The notes below the pieces were generated by a model, which worked only from the letters and a program-made list of their open reading frames with translations, was not told the origin of the DNA and did not search any database. The translations under genes and the position numbers were made by a program. From NCBI RefSeq assembly GCF_017641085.1, contig NZ_JAEPPI010000002.1:806001-870000 (forward strand): a stretch of 64,000 bases of DNA. The letters are read 5' to 3'. Of the stretch, positions 26,041 to 35,210 are shown piece by piece. The number at the start of each line of letters is the position of its first letter. Within the stretch, counting starts at the first letter, position 1. Origin of the DNA: Gracilimonas sp. Lineage in GTDB: Bacteria > Bacteroidota > Rhodothermia > Balneolales > Balneolaceae.

Positions 26041-27207
26041 CTATTCTATTTCATCAATATCATCTGAATAAACAGAAGGATTTGCCTCCCGAAGGTTATA
26101 TGCACTTCGCATCACTTCTCCATAAGCACCGGCGCTGCGTATGGCAATTAAATCCCCGCGCTGCACTTCCGGTATAGAAACATCCTTACGAAAAGTATCG
26201 GAGCTTTCGCAAATAGGGCCGACCACATCATAGGTTTTTTCACCTTTATCGCTGGTGAGTACATCAATGCGGTGTTTGGCCTGATACAGAGCCGGACGAA
26301 TAAGCTCTGTCATCCCCGCATCAACGATAGCAAAGTTCTTGGCCTTTCCTTCTTTTGTATAGAGAACACGCGTGATCAGACTTCCGCATTGCCCGGCTAC
26401 TGAACGTCCCAATTCGAAGTGTAAGCTCTGGTGGTTTTTAAGCTTGATGTTTTCTTCAAACAGACTGAAGAAACGCTCAAAATCAGGTACAGAATGGTCA
26501 TTGGGGTGATCATAATTGATACCAAATCCACCGCCCACATTAATCACGGTCAGTTTAAAACCTTTGTCTTCAATGTAATTATTAAGTGCATTGGCTTTGG
26601 AGCAGAGCTCCTCAAAAGGGGTAAATTTTTCTATTTGTGAACCGATGTGAAAGTGAATACCAATGAGCTCCAGGTTTTCCAGGTCCGGAAATTTGTCAAG
26701 AACGGTATCCAGATCCGATTCATTAATTCCGAACTTATTTTCATTCAACCCGGTGGTGATGTATTTATGAGTGTCGGCTTCCACATTGGGGTTAAGTCGC
26801 AAGGCCACCCGTGCTTTCTTCCCATGCTGTCCGGCCAGTTCATTCAACACATCGAGTTCCTGGGTAGATTCACAGTTAAAGCAAAAAATGTCGTGCTTCA
26901 ATCCAAGCTCAATTTCTTCATCACTTTTACCAACCCCGGCAAAGGCAATTTCATCCGGGGAAAAACCGGAATCTATCGCTCTCTGTACTTCTCCGCCGCT
27001 TACACAGTCGGCGCCGAGGCCTGATTCCCTGATTACATTAAGAATGCGTGTTTGGTTATTCGCCTTTAGCGCAAAATGGACGTGAAATCCTTTTGAAATG
27101 GCATGTTTCTTAACTTGTTCAAGAGTATTTCGAAGGACATCAAGATCGTAGAAAAAATAAGGGGTTTTAAATTCCTGTAGCGCAGAAATCACAATATTAG
27201 GAAACAT
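26041..27207 (-). CDS. lysA: Diaminopimelate decarboxylase
   Basis: 388 residues, PLP-dependent fold III. It converts meso-diaminopimelate to L-lysine, the last lysine step. The PLP lysine lies in HFALKANNQTRIL; GADCVSGGEVQRA, HFHIGSQIEKF, VGGGFGINYD and VGPICESSDTFRKDVSIPE are family motifs, the last with the active-site Cys. It lies convergent to the flavoprotein gene with a 7-bp gap. Upstream on its strand is a hairpin with T-run (27272-27300) within the leader. Confidence 0.95.
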   Translation of the reverse strand: MFPNIVISALQEFKTPYFFYDLDVLRNTLEQVKKHAISKGFHVHFALKANNQTRILNVIRESGLGADCVSGGEVQRAIDSGFSPDEIAFAGVGKSDEEIELGLKHDIFCFNCESTQELDVLNELAGQHGKKARVALRLNPNVEADTHKYITTGLNENKFGINESDLDTVLDKFPDLENLELIGIHFHIGSQIEKFTPFEELCSKANALNNYIEDKGFKLTVINVGGGFGINYDHPNDHSVPDFERFFSLFEENIKLKNHQSLHFELGRSVAGQCGSLITRVLYTKEGKAKNFAIVDAGMTELIRPALYQAKHRIDVLTSDKGEKTYDVVGPICESSDTFRKDVSIPEVQRGDLIAIRSAGAYGEVMRSAYNLREANPSVYSDDIDEIE

Positions 27208-27271
27208 GTTCTATTTTTAGAGGAACTTTATAGCGTAAATTATCCGGTAATTTTTAAAATCTTAAAACATA

Positions 27272-27300
27272 AAAAGCCGTATATGCTGAATACGGCTTTT
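27272..27300. terminator. Orphan intrinsic-terminator-like hairpin in the lysA leader
   Basis: An 11-bp stem AAAAGCCGTAT (27272-27282) / ATACGGCTTTT (27290-27300) has a 7-base loop; T-runs occur at the stem end on both strands. It is not downstream of any annotated gene on either strand. On the minus strand it sits 65 bases before the lysA ATG, so it could end a short leader RNA or act as an attenuator. Confidence 0.6.
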
Positions 27301-27565
27301 AATCTTACAAACATCACTTTCGAAGATAAAGAAACTCTTTTTAAGTTAAACAAATTATAATTGATCGGACCGATTACGAAAACCAATGGGTTAATAGAAT
27401 TTAGTGGAACTCCATGGAATTCTAATAAGGTTATGTTATAATAAAGATCGAAATTAGTGGTGGCCAAGCACGAAAAAAAATACAGTGCTTTGATAAATTT
27501 AATTGCTCAAAGAAATGTCTTAACGTTCATTTTCACCCTATTTTATCCCAGTAAAAAAATGATAG

Positions 27566-27573
27566 TACATTTG
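27566..27573 (+). promoter_or_regulatory. Bacteroidetes-type -7 box for the permease gene
   Basis: TACATTTG fits TAnnTTTG exactly. A T-rich TTTT at 27541-27544 is a weak match to the -33 element at suitable spacing. The leader would be about 110 bases and includes the GGTTAT/ATAACC hairpin. Confidence 0.35.
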
Positions 27574-27687
27574 AGTTTACCGAATATAACCGGGAAAGAG
27601 GTTATCGAATAACCCTAAGACATCGGGATTTCAAGTAACACGTCATTAAATAAACGCGATAAAAAACTGTACTTACTTTAATAATAT

Positions 27688-29793
27688 ATGAAGCACGAAA
27701 AATTAGCTAAAGAATTAGGCCTCTCAGATGTATATGCGATTGCAACAGGGGCTATGTTTAGCTCGGGGTTTTTTCTATTACCTGGTCTGGCCGCTGCAGA
27801 AACAGGCCCATCCGTATTTCTCGCTTATTTTGTTTCCGGGTTGATTGTATTGCCCACCATGTTTAGTGTAGCTGAATTGGCTACTGCCATGCCCAGGGCC
27901 GGAGGAACCTATTACATCATAGACAGAAGTCTCGGCCCAATGATTGGAACCATCGGGGGCTACGGTTCGTGGCTGGCACTGGTACTAAAAAGTGCGTTTG
28001 CCTTAATCGGGATGGGGGCCTACATCTCCATTTTTTATGAAGTGCCTATAGTTCCTGTAGCGATCATCCTGACGATTGTTTTCGGGATTTTAAATGTAGT
28101 AGGAGCCAAAGAGACTACATTCTTGCAAAAAGTTCTGGTTGCTGCATTGGTTTCCATAATGGCGTTCTACATTATTCAGGGTGTTTTTGCTGTGTTCAAT
28201 ATGGATATCGTTAAGATTACCAGGGAGCAATTCACCCCTTTCTTTATTGATGGATATTATGGCTTCTTTGCCACGGTAGGGATGGTTTTTGTTTCTTATG
28301 CGGGACTTACCAAAGTGGCTAGTATAGCCGAAGAGGTGAAAAACCCGGACCGGAATATTCCACTGGGTATGTTTCTCGCGATAGCAACGGCGGTTTTTGT
28401 ATATGTAATTGGCGTTTATATCATGGTGGCGCTACTTGAACCGGAAGCGTTCCGTGAGGATTTAACACCGGTAGCTACTGCAGGAGAAGTATTTTTAGAC
28501 TGGCTGCCAGAACCAACGGGGCTGATTTTGGTAGTGATTGCAGCGGTGGCTGCTTTTGCCTCAACAGGTAACGCAGGTATTATGTCGGCTTCCCGGTATC
28601 CTATGGCGATGGCACGAGATAAGCTGATTAATGAACGTTTCGCCAAACTAAGTAAGCTTGGAACGCCCCTATGGTCGGTAGTAGCAACCGTGTTGATGAT
28701 GATTTTCTTCCTTGTTGCTTTTAATGTGGCAGAAGTGGCCAAGTTAGCCAGTGCATTCCAGTTATTGTTATTTGGTCTGTTGAACCTTGCCGTTATCGTG
28801 ATGCGGGAAAGTAAAATTGAGGAATACGACCCTGGTTTCAATTCACCTTTCTACCCATGGATTCAGATTGCCGGGATCATATTGTCGATTGTATTGATTT
28901 TTGAGATGGGTGGGCTTTCCATTCTATTTACTCTTGTAGTGAGTGTATTTGGTGTAATCTGGTTCAAGTATTATGCAGCTGACAAGGTAGATCGTCAAGG
29001 TGCTATTTTCCATGTTCATGCCCGGTTGGGGGAAAATAAAGATCAGGGGCTAGAGCACGAAATGAGAACCATTTTAAGAGAAAAAGGCCTTCGCCAGGAA
29101 GACCCTTATGAAGAAATGATCTCAAGGGCCAGGGTACTGGAGTTCTCAGGATCCACCAGTTACGATGAAATTCTGACGGCTACCAGTGAGGAATTTGCCG
29201 AACAACTGGGTAAAAACCCCAATGAATTGTACGACATGCTTTCTCAGTTGGAAGAAGACCGAATTATCCCTATTGCTAAAGGGGTGGCTCTTAATCATGC
29301 CCGGATGAAAGAAAAGGTAGAGCCGGAGATGGTGCTGGTACGGGTAAAAGACGGATTGGAAGTGGACAAGCTTAAAAATCTGGATTCCAAAAAAGCCGGC
29401 GCAGAAAAATTAAGCTGCCTGTTATTTTTTATCAGTTCAGATGAAAACTCAGGACAGCATTTGAGGATTTTGGCTCATGTTGCTGAAATGGTAGGCACAA
29501 AGAACTTCCTTGACCGGTGGGTGAATGCAGAAAATGAAGCGGAACTGAAAGAAATTTTGCTGCGTGACGAGCGCTTTATCCGCCTCATCCTGAATCCGGA
29601 GGATAAAACTGATGAGTTTATCGGGAAAATGATTAAAGATGTGTCTTTGCCGGGACAAAGCCTGATTACCATTATCCGGAGGAAAGACCAGATCAAAATC
29701 CCGCATGGAATCACCGTACTCCAGGAAGGGGATGAGCTCTCCATTATCGGAGAGATTGAGGACATTAAAGAGCTGAAAAAGCTGCTAAAGTAA
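27688..29793 (+). CDS. APC-superfamily permease fused to PTS EIIA (type 2) and TrkA-C domains
   Basis: 701 residues in three parts. Residues 1 to about 430 are a 12-TM APC amino-acid/polyamine permease (AIATGAMFSSGFFLLPGLAA, AMPRAGGTYYIIDRSLGP). Residues about 480-630 match the PTS EIIA type 2 (PtsN/fructose) fold: VLEFSGSTSYDEIL, then GVALNHARM with the phospho-acceptor-position histidine near 537, then HLRILAHVAEMV. Residues about 635-701 form a TrkA-C/RCK_C ligand-binding domain (GITVLQEGDELSIIGEIED). The two cytoplasmic domains suggest gating by phosphorylation and by a small ligand. HPr and Enzyme I are encoded at 45.5-47.6 kb. The substrate is unknown. Confidence 0.88.
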   Translation: MKHEKLAKELGLSDVYAIATGAMFSSGFFLLPGLAAAETGPSVFLAYFVSGLIVLPTMFSVAELATAMPRAGGTYYIIDRSLGPMIGTIGGYGSWLALVLKSAFALIGMGAYISIFYEVPIVPVAIILTIVFGILNVVGAKETTFLQKVLVAALVSIMAFYIIQGVFAVFNMDIVKITREQFTPFFIDGYYGFFATVGMVFVSYAGLTKVASIAEEVKNPDRNIPLGMFLAIATAVFVYVIGVYIMVALLEPEAFREDLTPVATAGEVFLDWLPEPTGLILVVIAAVAAFASTGNAGIMSASRYPMAMARDKLINERFAKLSKLGTPLWSVVATVLMMIFFLVAFNVAEVAKLASAFQLLLFGLLNLAVIVMRESKIEEYDPGFNSPFYPWIQIAGIILSIVLIFEMGGLSILFTLVVSVFGVIWFKYYAADKVDRQGAIFHVHARLGENKDQGLEHEMRTILREKGLRQEDPYEEMISRARVLEFSGSTSYDEILTATSEEFAEQLGKNPNELYDMLSQLEEDRIIPIAKGVALNHARMKEKVEPEMVLVRVKDGLEVDKLKNLDSKKAGAEKLSCLLFFISSDENSGQHLRILAHVAEMVGTKNFLDRWVNAENEAELKEILLRDERFIRLILNPEDKTDEFIGKMIKDVSLPGQSLITIIRRKDQIKIPHGITVLQEGDELSIIGEIEDIKELKKLLK

Positions 29794-29810
29794 AGCTATA
29801 GCAGCTTTTT
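29776..29810. terminator. Bidirectional terminator shared by the 3' ends of two convergent genes
   Basis: AAAAAGCTGCT (29776-29786) and AGCAGCTTTTT (29800-29810) form an 11-bp stem over a 13-base loop that contains both stop codons. Each arm encodes Lys-Lys-Leu-Leu at the end of its own protein. Confidence 0.75.
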
Positions 29811-31064
29811 GGTCAGCTTCTCAATGATCTCGTCAAAACTGAGAGACATCTCTTCACTTTCCTTCATATTACGAAGGGTGAACTTGCCTTCATTCAGTTC
29901 ATTGTCTCCGACAATGAGTGTATAAAGGGCGTTCTCCCGGTTGGCATCCTTCATCTGAGCTTTCATTGAACGGCTCATATAATCCATGGTAGCTGAAAGT
30001 CCGGCTTCCCTGGTTTTGGGAAGATGGGTGAGTGCCCATTTTCGTGCAGCATCACCAAGCGTCACAAAGTAAACATCTACAGCTTTCTCCTCGGCAAGTT
30101 CAATGCCCAGTTCTTCACAGGCAATCATTAGCCGCTCCATGCCAGCGGCAAATCCTACAGCAGGAGTAGAAGGCCCGCCAACTTCTTCAACCAACAGGTC
30201 GTAGCGACCACCACCGGCCAGAGCATCCTGCGAGCCAAGATCCGGGCTGGTAAGCTCAAAAGCTGTGCGGGTATAGTAATCCATACCGCGGACAAGATGC
30301 GGATCGAGGGAATAGGAGATTCCGAGGTCGTCCAGGTAGCTTTTAACCTTTTCAAAATGCTCTTTTGATTCCTCATTCAGGTAATCCTGTATCACCGGAG
30401 CTTGTTCGATGAACGGCTGATCCTCCTCTTCCTTAGAGTCGAGTATACGCATCGGGTTTTTCTCAAATCGTTTTTGAGAAAGCTCGCTCATCTCATCAAG
30501 ATTTGGCTTCAGGTATGCCCGCAAAGCTTCTTTGTATGCTTCCCGGCTTTCGGGGTCACCCACAGAATTGAGTTTCAGATCAAAATTCTTAATGCCAATA
30601 CGCTGGTATATGCGCATCATAAAAGCGATGCACTCAACATCAGCGATAGGATCGTCGCTGCCCAGTATCTCCAGCCCAAACTGATGGAATTGTCTTTGTC
30701 GCCCTTTCTGAGGTTTCTCTGCCCGGAACATCGGTCCTATATAATAAAGCTTCTGAGAACCGCCGCGCTGCTGCATATGATGTTCCACAAATGCACGTAC
30801 CACGGGAGCGGTCAGCTCAGGCCGCAACACATAATGACTGTCCCCCTTTTCGAAAGCAAAAATCTCTTTAGATACAATATCCGTCAATTGTCCCACGCCC
30901 CGCACAATCAACTCGGTTTGCTCCATGATGGGAGTGCGAATTTCTTCGAAATTAAATTTAGCGGCTTCCTCCTGAATAATCTGTTCGAGAGCTCTCCATT
31001 TAGGGGATTCGTCAGGAAGGATGTCCACCATTCCAAGGTGGGTAGTGTATTTGGGTTTGGGCAT
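29796..31064 (-). CDS. hisS: Histidine--tRNA ligase
   Basis: Class II aminoacyl-tRNA synthetase, 422 residues. Motif 1 lies near the N-terminus (EIRTPIMEQTELIVRGVG). Motif 2 is YIGPMFRAEKPQKGRQRQFH with FHQFGLEILGS after it. The histidine-specific loops LVRGMDYYTRTAFE and GGGRYDLLVEEVGG are present, and an anticodon-binding domain follows at the C-terminus (about 330-422). Upstream on the minus strand TATCTTTA (31111 down to 31104) could be its -7 box with a leader of about 35 bases. Confidence 0.96.
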   Translation of the reverse strand: MPKPKYTTHLGMVDILPDESPKWRALEQIIQEEAAKFNFEEIRTPIMEQTELIVRGVGQLTDIVSKEIFAFEKGDSHYVLRPELTAPVVRAFVEHHMQQRGGSQKLYYIGPMFRAEKPQKGRQRQFHQFGLEILGSDDPIADVECIAFMMRIYQRIGIKNFDLKLNSVGDPESREAYKEALRAYLKPNLDEMSELSQKRFEKNPMRILDSKEEEDQPFIEQAPVIQDYLNEESKEHFEKVKSYLDDLGISYSLDPHLVRGMDYYTRTAFELTSPDLGSQDALAGGGRYDLLVEEVGGPSTPAVGFAAGMERLMIACEELGIELAEEKAVDVYFVTLGDAARKWALTHLPKTREAGLSATMDYMSRSMKAQMKDANRENALYTLIVGDNELNEGKFTLRNMKESEEMSLSFDEIIEKLTKKLL

Positions 31065-31154
31065 GGGTTAAATCAGATGATAATTACTTGTGCTAATTGG
31101 CACTAAAGATAAGGTTCCCAAAGGTGAATTGCTTTGAGCTGAAGGAGAGTCAAA

Positions 31155-32636
31155 TCAGTTCTTAAGCACTCTCTTTAGTTGCTCTGATATGAAGTTATTC
31201 ACTTCATCAGAGAGCTTGAAAATCCAAACAGCGGCAAAATAGAGAGCAGCCATACATATGGACCTGATAGCAATATCTACATATATGTTTTCGAATTGAG
31301 GTATTAAATAGGAGAGGAGGAGAGTGGCTATTCCTGTTGCAAGCAATCCCAATAAATTCCATGTAAATGGTTGCATTTTGAATTTCACCCAGACAAAAAT
31401 CACCTTGATAATATTGTATGTAAAAATGGATGCAGCCGTGGCTAATGCAGCGCCTTGTAATCCAAACATCGGAATCAGAACAGCATTGAGGGTAATGGCA
31501 AGTATTACGAGTATCCAGGATGAGTAAAAATCGAACCGAAAGTATTTTGAGGCGATTATTATTTGTCCATTAGCACCGGTTACCATTTCCAGAAGATTAC
31601 CCAGGCCTATTATGATGATAACGATGCTGCCATCTACATACTCTTTGGGTAGCATCTCGTATAAATTATCAATATTGGCGATTACGCCTATATAAATGAT
31701 AAGACCGGTCAGAAATTGGTTGAGAGAGGTTTGTTTATATACCTCTTTTACATTCTGTATATCATTTCTTTGAAAAGCTGCTGCTATTACCGGAAATGAA
31801 ATCTTGGTTATTGATTTTTTGGGTACTGTAATAACCGAACCAACATAGAGTGCGATAGCGTAAATTCCTGTTTGTTCAAGGCCATTAAAGGTACCAACCA
31901 TGATCAGGTCAATGTTGCCGATTAGTAGCATGGTTAAACCGCTGAAAAAGGAGTAAAAACTGTAACTGCGTATCTGTTGCCGGGTATCATTGTCAAATAT
32001 TTGCAACACCGGCTCAAAGTTCAGTAGCTTTTCCTTTAATGCATAGCCAAAAAGAAGCAGGTAGAGCAACGCATAGCTCCCAATAAATATCAGCATAAAA
32101 GTATCAAACGTAATAAAATCGAAATAGAAGAGAACTAAATCGAGGATCATCATCACTCTGAGCAAAATGTCTTGCAAAAAAGAGGCAAAAACAGTGTTGA
32201 ATTGGGCCTTTACGAAGGAATTTAAAACACTGAATGATACGGTGAATAATACAAGTGGAATGATGTATAGATAGTACTCACCGAGCAAGCCTGATCCCGA
32301 GTCATAAAAGCTGATAACAAAATCTCTAAAAAAGATGAGGATTAATGAGTAGGCTAAAAACCCGATGGCAGGCGGAATTAAAAAGGCCCAAAATATACCT
32401 GACGGATTATTTGTTTTTTTTGAGAGTGTTGGGAAAAACTTTATTACAGAATTTGGAATACCAAAAGTGATGATTTGAACACTTATAGTAGAAATGGCAA
32501 TTAAAATCCTGGTAAGCCCGAATTGGTCAGCCTCAAGTATATGCGGATAAAGCTGAATGGTGGTGACAAAGCCTATAATAATCCCGATATAGGATATTAT
32601 TGCATTGCGTAAGCTTTGTTTTATTATTATTCCCAA
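31155..32636 (-). CDS. Polysaccharide flippase (Wzx/MATE-like)
   Basis: 493 residues, almost entirely hydrophobic, with about 12-14 helices. Its start LRNAIISYIGIIIGFVTTIQL, central arrangement and long helical C-terminus match the polysaccharide biosynthesis/O-antigen flippase family of the MOP superfamily. Such proteins move lipid-linked glycans across the inner membrane. TTG at 32636 is the first start codon after an in-frame stop, and no upstream ATG exists. It is divergent from the methyltransferase gene and marks the left edge of the glycan region. Codon use is AT-rich, as in the genes just beyond it. Confidence 0.88.
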   Translation of the reverse strand: MGIIIKQSLRNAIISYIGIIIGFVTTIQLYPHILEADQFGLTRILIAISTISVQIITFGIPNSVIKFFPTLSKKTNNPSGIFWAFLIPPAIGFLAYSLILIFFRDFVISFYDSGSGLLGEYYLYIIPLVLFTVSFSVLNSFVKAQFNTVFASFLQDILLRVMMILDLVLFYFDFITFDTFMLIFIGSYALLYLLLFGYALKEKLLNFEPVLQIFDNDTRQQIRSYSFYSFFSGLTMLLIGNIDLIMVGTFNGLEQTGIYAIALYVGSVITVPKKSITKISFPVIAAAFQRNDIQNVKEVYKQTSLNQFLTGLIIYIGVIANIDNLYEMLPKEYVDGSIVIIIIGLGNLLEMVTGANGQIIIASKYFRFDFYSSWILVILAITLNAVLIPMFGLQGAALATAASIFTYNIIKVIFVWVKFKMQPFTWNLLGLLATGIATLLLSYLIPQFENIYVDIAIRSICMAALYFAAVWIFKLSDEVNNFISEQLKRVLKN

Positions 32637-32745
32637 GCTGACTTAAACTGATTAATTAAGGCTTTATTTTATCTGTCTTTTTCTATTTTAGTGGTGTGAA
32701 GCTACCGAATATAAATCCATTCTGAAATCCTGATTAATAAAGTTA

Positions 32746-33363
32746 ATGAAAAATTCTTCTGAAATTACATTTTCCCATGAATGGATTTATAAGCTTGAAA
32801 ACAGGGGGCACTGGACACTTTACTGGCATCAGCTCAACCTGATATTAAATACAAGCGGCTTGTCAAAAGATGCTAAAATTATAGAGATTGGAGTGGGAAG
32901 CGGATTAACATCCAGCTATTTGCGAAGAAAAGGATACCAGGTTACTACTCTGGATATTGATGAGAATAAAAATCCTGATATTCAGGCTAATATTATCGAA
33001 GACGAATTGCCGGAGGCTGACGTGTATTTAGCCTTCGAAATATTTGAACACATTCCATTTGAAAGCGCCAAAAAAGTTTGGAAAGAATTAGCTGAGAATA
33101 AAGTGGATAAGCTTTTTTTCAGTATTCCTCATGCGTATAAAACTTACTTTTTTGCAGAGTTTTATATTCCAAAGCTAGGTAGAAGAACTATACATATTGG
33201 ACGGAAACGCAAATACATACATACAAAGAATCATCACTGGGAATTAGGTATTAACCATATAACTACTGAAAGTATTAAGCAGATACTTTCAGAAGCCGGG
33301 TATACTATAGACTATTCATACAGATATAGAAACCATCATTTCTTTGCTGCCTCATTAATTTAA
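32746..33363 (+). CDS. Class I SAM-dependent methyltransferase
   Basis: 205 residues. The SAM-binding motif I is IIEIGVGSGLTSSYLRRKGY, with the acidic strand end VTTLDIDENKNPDI and the later EADVYLAFEIFEHIPFESA, matching small-molecule or glycan methyltransferases. First gene of a five-gene operon: the next starts 4 bp after its stop. The glycan setting suggests it methylates a sugar or lipid carrier, but the substrate cannot be read. The DNA is noticeably AT-rich. Confidence 0.8.
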   Translation: MKNSSEITFSHEWIYKLENRGHWTLYWHQLNLILNTSGLSKDAKIIEIGVGSGLTSSYLRRKGYQVTTLDIDENKNPDIQANIIEDELPEADVYLAFEIFEHIPFESAKKVWKELAENKVDKLFFSIPHAYKTYFFAEFYIPKLGRRTIHIGRKRKYIHTKNHHWELGINHITTESIKQILSEAGYTIDYSYRYRNHHFFAASLI

Positions 33364-33367
33364 GCCG

Positions 33368-34279
33368 ATGAAGCTCAGTCAATTTCTTATATCCTTACAA
33401 AGTATAGCACTGAAGCCGATTGAAAGATATTTCAGAAAATCATTGACCTATAATCATAATGTGAAGCCGGTTTGGATCATCGGGGTGCCAAGGTCAGGAA
33501 CTACATTAGCTTATCAGCTTTTTTGCACAGCTTTTAAAACTTCTTACCTGAGCAACCGGGTTGTGAAGAGATATCGGATAGCACTGTTAACAAGGATGGC
33601 AGAACGATTCCTTTACTCCAAAAAATTGATCCCTCCCTCATTTGAATCTGCTTATGGATATACCCAATCTGCCAATGGCCCGCATGAAGGAGGTCCGCTT
33701 TTTTACCAGTACTTCCCGAAAGAGTATCCATACACAGATGCTGATGATTTGGATGAAAAAGATGCTAAAGAATTCAAGAGAGTGATACAAGCAATCAGCT
33801 ATCCGAACAAGCTGTTTGTTTCTAAGAATACAGTCCATTCTCTGAGAATTAAAGCACTAGCTAAACTTTTTCCTGATTCTGTCTTCTTGTGGGTAACAAG
33901 AGATAAGGTAGCTACCGCTCATTCGATTATAAATGCACGGGATGCAAATGGAATTAGATCAGAACAGTGGTGGAGTGTTAAACCGCCGGGATGGATTGAA
34001 AAAAACAAACTTCCTGAAATTGAAAAAGTGGTTTGGCAAATCAATGAAATTGAATCTATTATTCGAAGAGATTTAGCAGAAGCCCGGGTATCGTTCATGA
34101 AAATATCATATAAAGATATTTGTGAGAATCCACGGAAATTGGTTGAAGAGGTAGCCCATCAGTTTCATCTAAATGATTATGTTCAAAAAATAGGTGAACT
34201 TATACCTCCATCTTTTCCATACTCTAAAGCACCTGAAGATGAATTGGCAGAAGAATTAAAAAAAATCTGGAATGATTGA
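33368..34279 (+). CDS. Sulfotransferase family protein
   Basis: 303 residues. VWIIGVPRSGTTLAYQLF near residue 36 is the PAPS 5'-phosphosulfate loop (PRSGTT). The 3'-phosphate-binding segment VFLWVTRDKVATAHSIINAR follows. It likely transfers sulfate from PAPS to a hydroxyl or amine of a surface glycan. The next gene overlaps its end by 8 bp. A second sulfotransferase lies at 40307-41320 on the other strand; the two share only the core motifs. Confidence 0.85.
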   Translation: MKLSQFLISLQSIALKPIERYFRKSLTYNHNVKPVWIIGVPRSGTTLAYQLFCTAFKTSYLSNRVVKRYRIALLTRMAERFLYSKKLIPPSFESAYGYTQSANGPHEGGPLFYQYFPKEYPYTDADDLDEKDAKEFKRVIQAISYPNKLFVSKNTVHSLRIKALAKLFPDSVFLWVTRDKVATAHSIINARDANGIRSEQWWSVKPPGWIEKNKLPEIEKVVWQINEIESIIRRDLAEARVSFMKISYKDICENPRKLVEEVAHQFHLNDYVQKIGELIPPSFPYSKAPEDELAEELKKIWND

Positions 34280-35210
34280 AATGACTCCTCATGAGTTGCC
34301 CGGAAATATATTTATGCAACCCTGGTGGTTAGATATTGTAGCACCTAACCGGTGGGAAGATATTCGTATTGAGAAAGGCGGGGAAATTTATGCACGCTGG
34401 CCGGTAGTGAAAAGGAAAGAGAAAGGCTTTACGTTTGTACAAATGCCTGTTTTGACACAGAAATTAGGGCCGTGGATAAAGCAAACAAGCCCTAAAATTG
34501 AAACGATTCACAGTACCGAACGGTCCATGCTCGAAAAGCTTATCGGGAAGCTTCCTCCCTTTGATAAACTTACTTACAATCTGAACGAAGACATTATCAA
34601 TTATCTGCCCTTTATTTGGAATGGGTTTACCCAGCACTCATTAACTACGTTTAGGTTCGAGTATCCATTTGATACCGACAAAACCTGGAAGAGATTGAAA
34701 AGCTCTGTTCGAAGAGATATTCGCCGGGCCGAAGAAGAGCTTGAAGTTAGCAAAAACATCAAAGTAGGAGAGTTATATGATATGGTTGTCAAAACTTTTG
34801 ACCGGCAAGGTTTAAAGCCATCGTATTCAAAAGAAGTTATTACAGAATTGGTTAAACAAGCGTCTGCAAGAGAAAGAGCGAGTATCTTCGGGGCCAAAGA
34901 TTCTAAAGGAAAACTCCATGCTGCTCAATTGTTTATTCATGATGATGATGCAACATACTATCTGGCGGGGGGATTTGACCCGGATTCTGATGTTCCCGGG
35001 GCAGTATCTTTGGTGCTCTGGAACGGCATAAAAGAAGCAAACAGCAGAGAAAATGCCTTTGATTTTGAAGGCTCAAGTATTAAATCTATTGAGCGATATT
35101 TTAGTTCTTTTGGAGCTAAGCAGGTATACTTTCATAATATTCAAGCAGTCAGTAGGAGATTTGCTCCCTTTCATTATGGAAAGAAACTGCTAAAGAGAAT
35201 CAAGGAATGA
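34272..35210 (+). CDS. FemAB-like / GNAT acyltransferase
   Basis: 312 residues. The opening NIFMQPWWLDIVAP, the middle RFEYPFDTDKTWKRLKSSVR with RRDIRRAEEE, and the C-terminal block (YYLAGGFDPDSDVPGAVSLV, then FDFEGSSIKSIERYFSSFGA) match the double-GNAT acetyltransferase_6/FemAB-related family. Members add acyl or aminoacyl groups to amino-sugars or peptidoglycan-like acceptors. It overlaps the sulfotransferase by 8 bp and the deacetylase by an ATGA, so the three are translationally coupled. Confidence 0.8.
   Translation: MIEMTPHELPGNIFMQPWWLDIVAPNRWEDIRIEKGGEIYARWPVVKRKEKGFTFVQMPVLTQKLGPWIKQTSPKIETIHSTERSMLEKLIGKLPPFDKLTYNLNEDIINYLPFIWNGFTQHSLTTFRFEYPFDTDKTWKRLKSSVRRDIRRAEEELEVSKNIKVGELYDMVVKTFDRQGLKPSYSKEVITELVKQASARERASIFGAKDSKGKLHAAQLFIHDDDATYYLAGGFDPDSDVPGAVSLVLWNGIKEANSRENAFDFEGSSIKSIERYFSSFGAKQVYFHNIQAVSRRFAPFHYGKKLLKRIKE

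Larger units (their letters stand above)
27208..27687. other. 480-bp divergent region between lysA and the EIIA-fused permease
   Basis: AT-rich. A 75-codon minus-strand frame at 27240-27467 runs through the hairpin and has no recognisable features, so I do not call it a gene. The region contains the hairpin at 27272-27300, an imperfect palindrome around CCATGG at about 27406-27421, a perfect -7 match TACATTTG at 27566-27573 and a small hairpin GGTTAT/ATAACC at 27600-27614 in the permease leader. Confidence 0.5.

Noticed and set aside
27240-27467. 75-codon minus-strand frame upstream of lysA
   Set aside because: It reads through the terminator-like hairpin, lacks recognisable motifs or an RBS, and the region is AT-rich non-coding in character.
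31105-31154. tRNA or small RNA gene near hisS
   Set aside because: No cloverleaf or T-loop motif is visible, and the gap is only about 90 bp.
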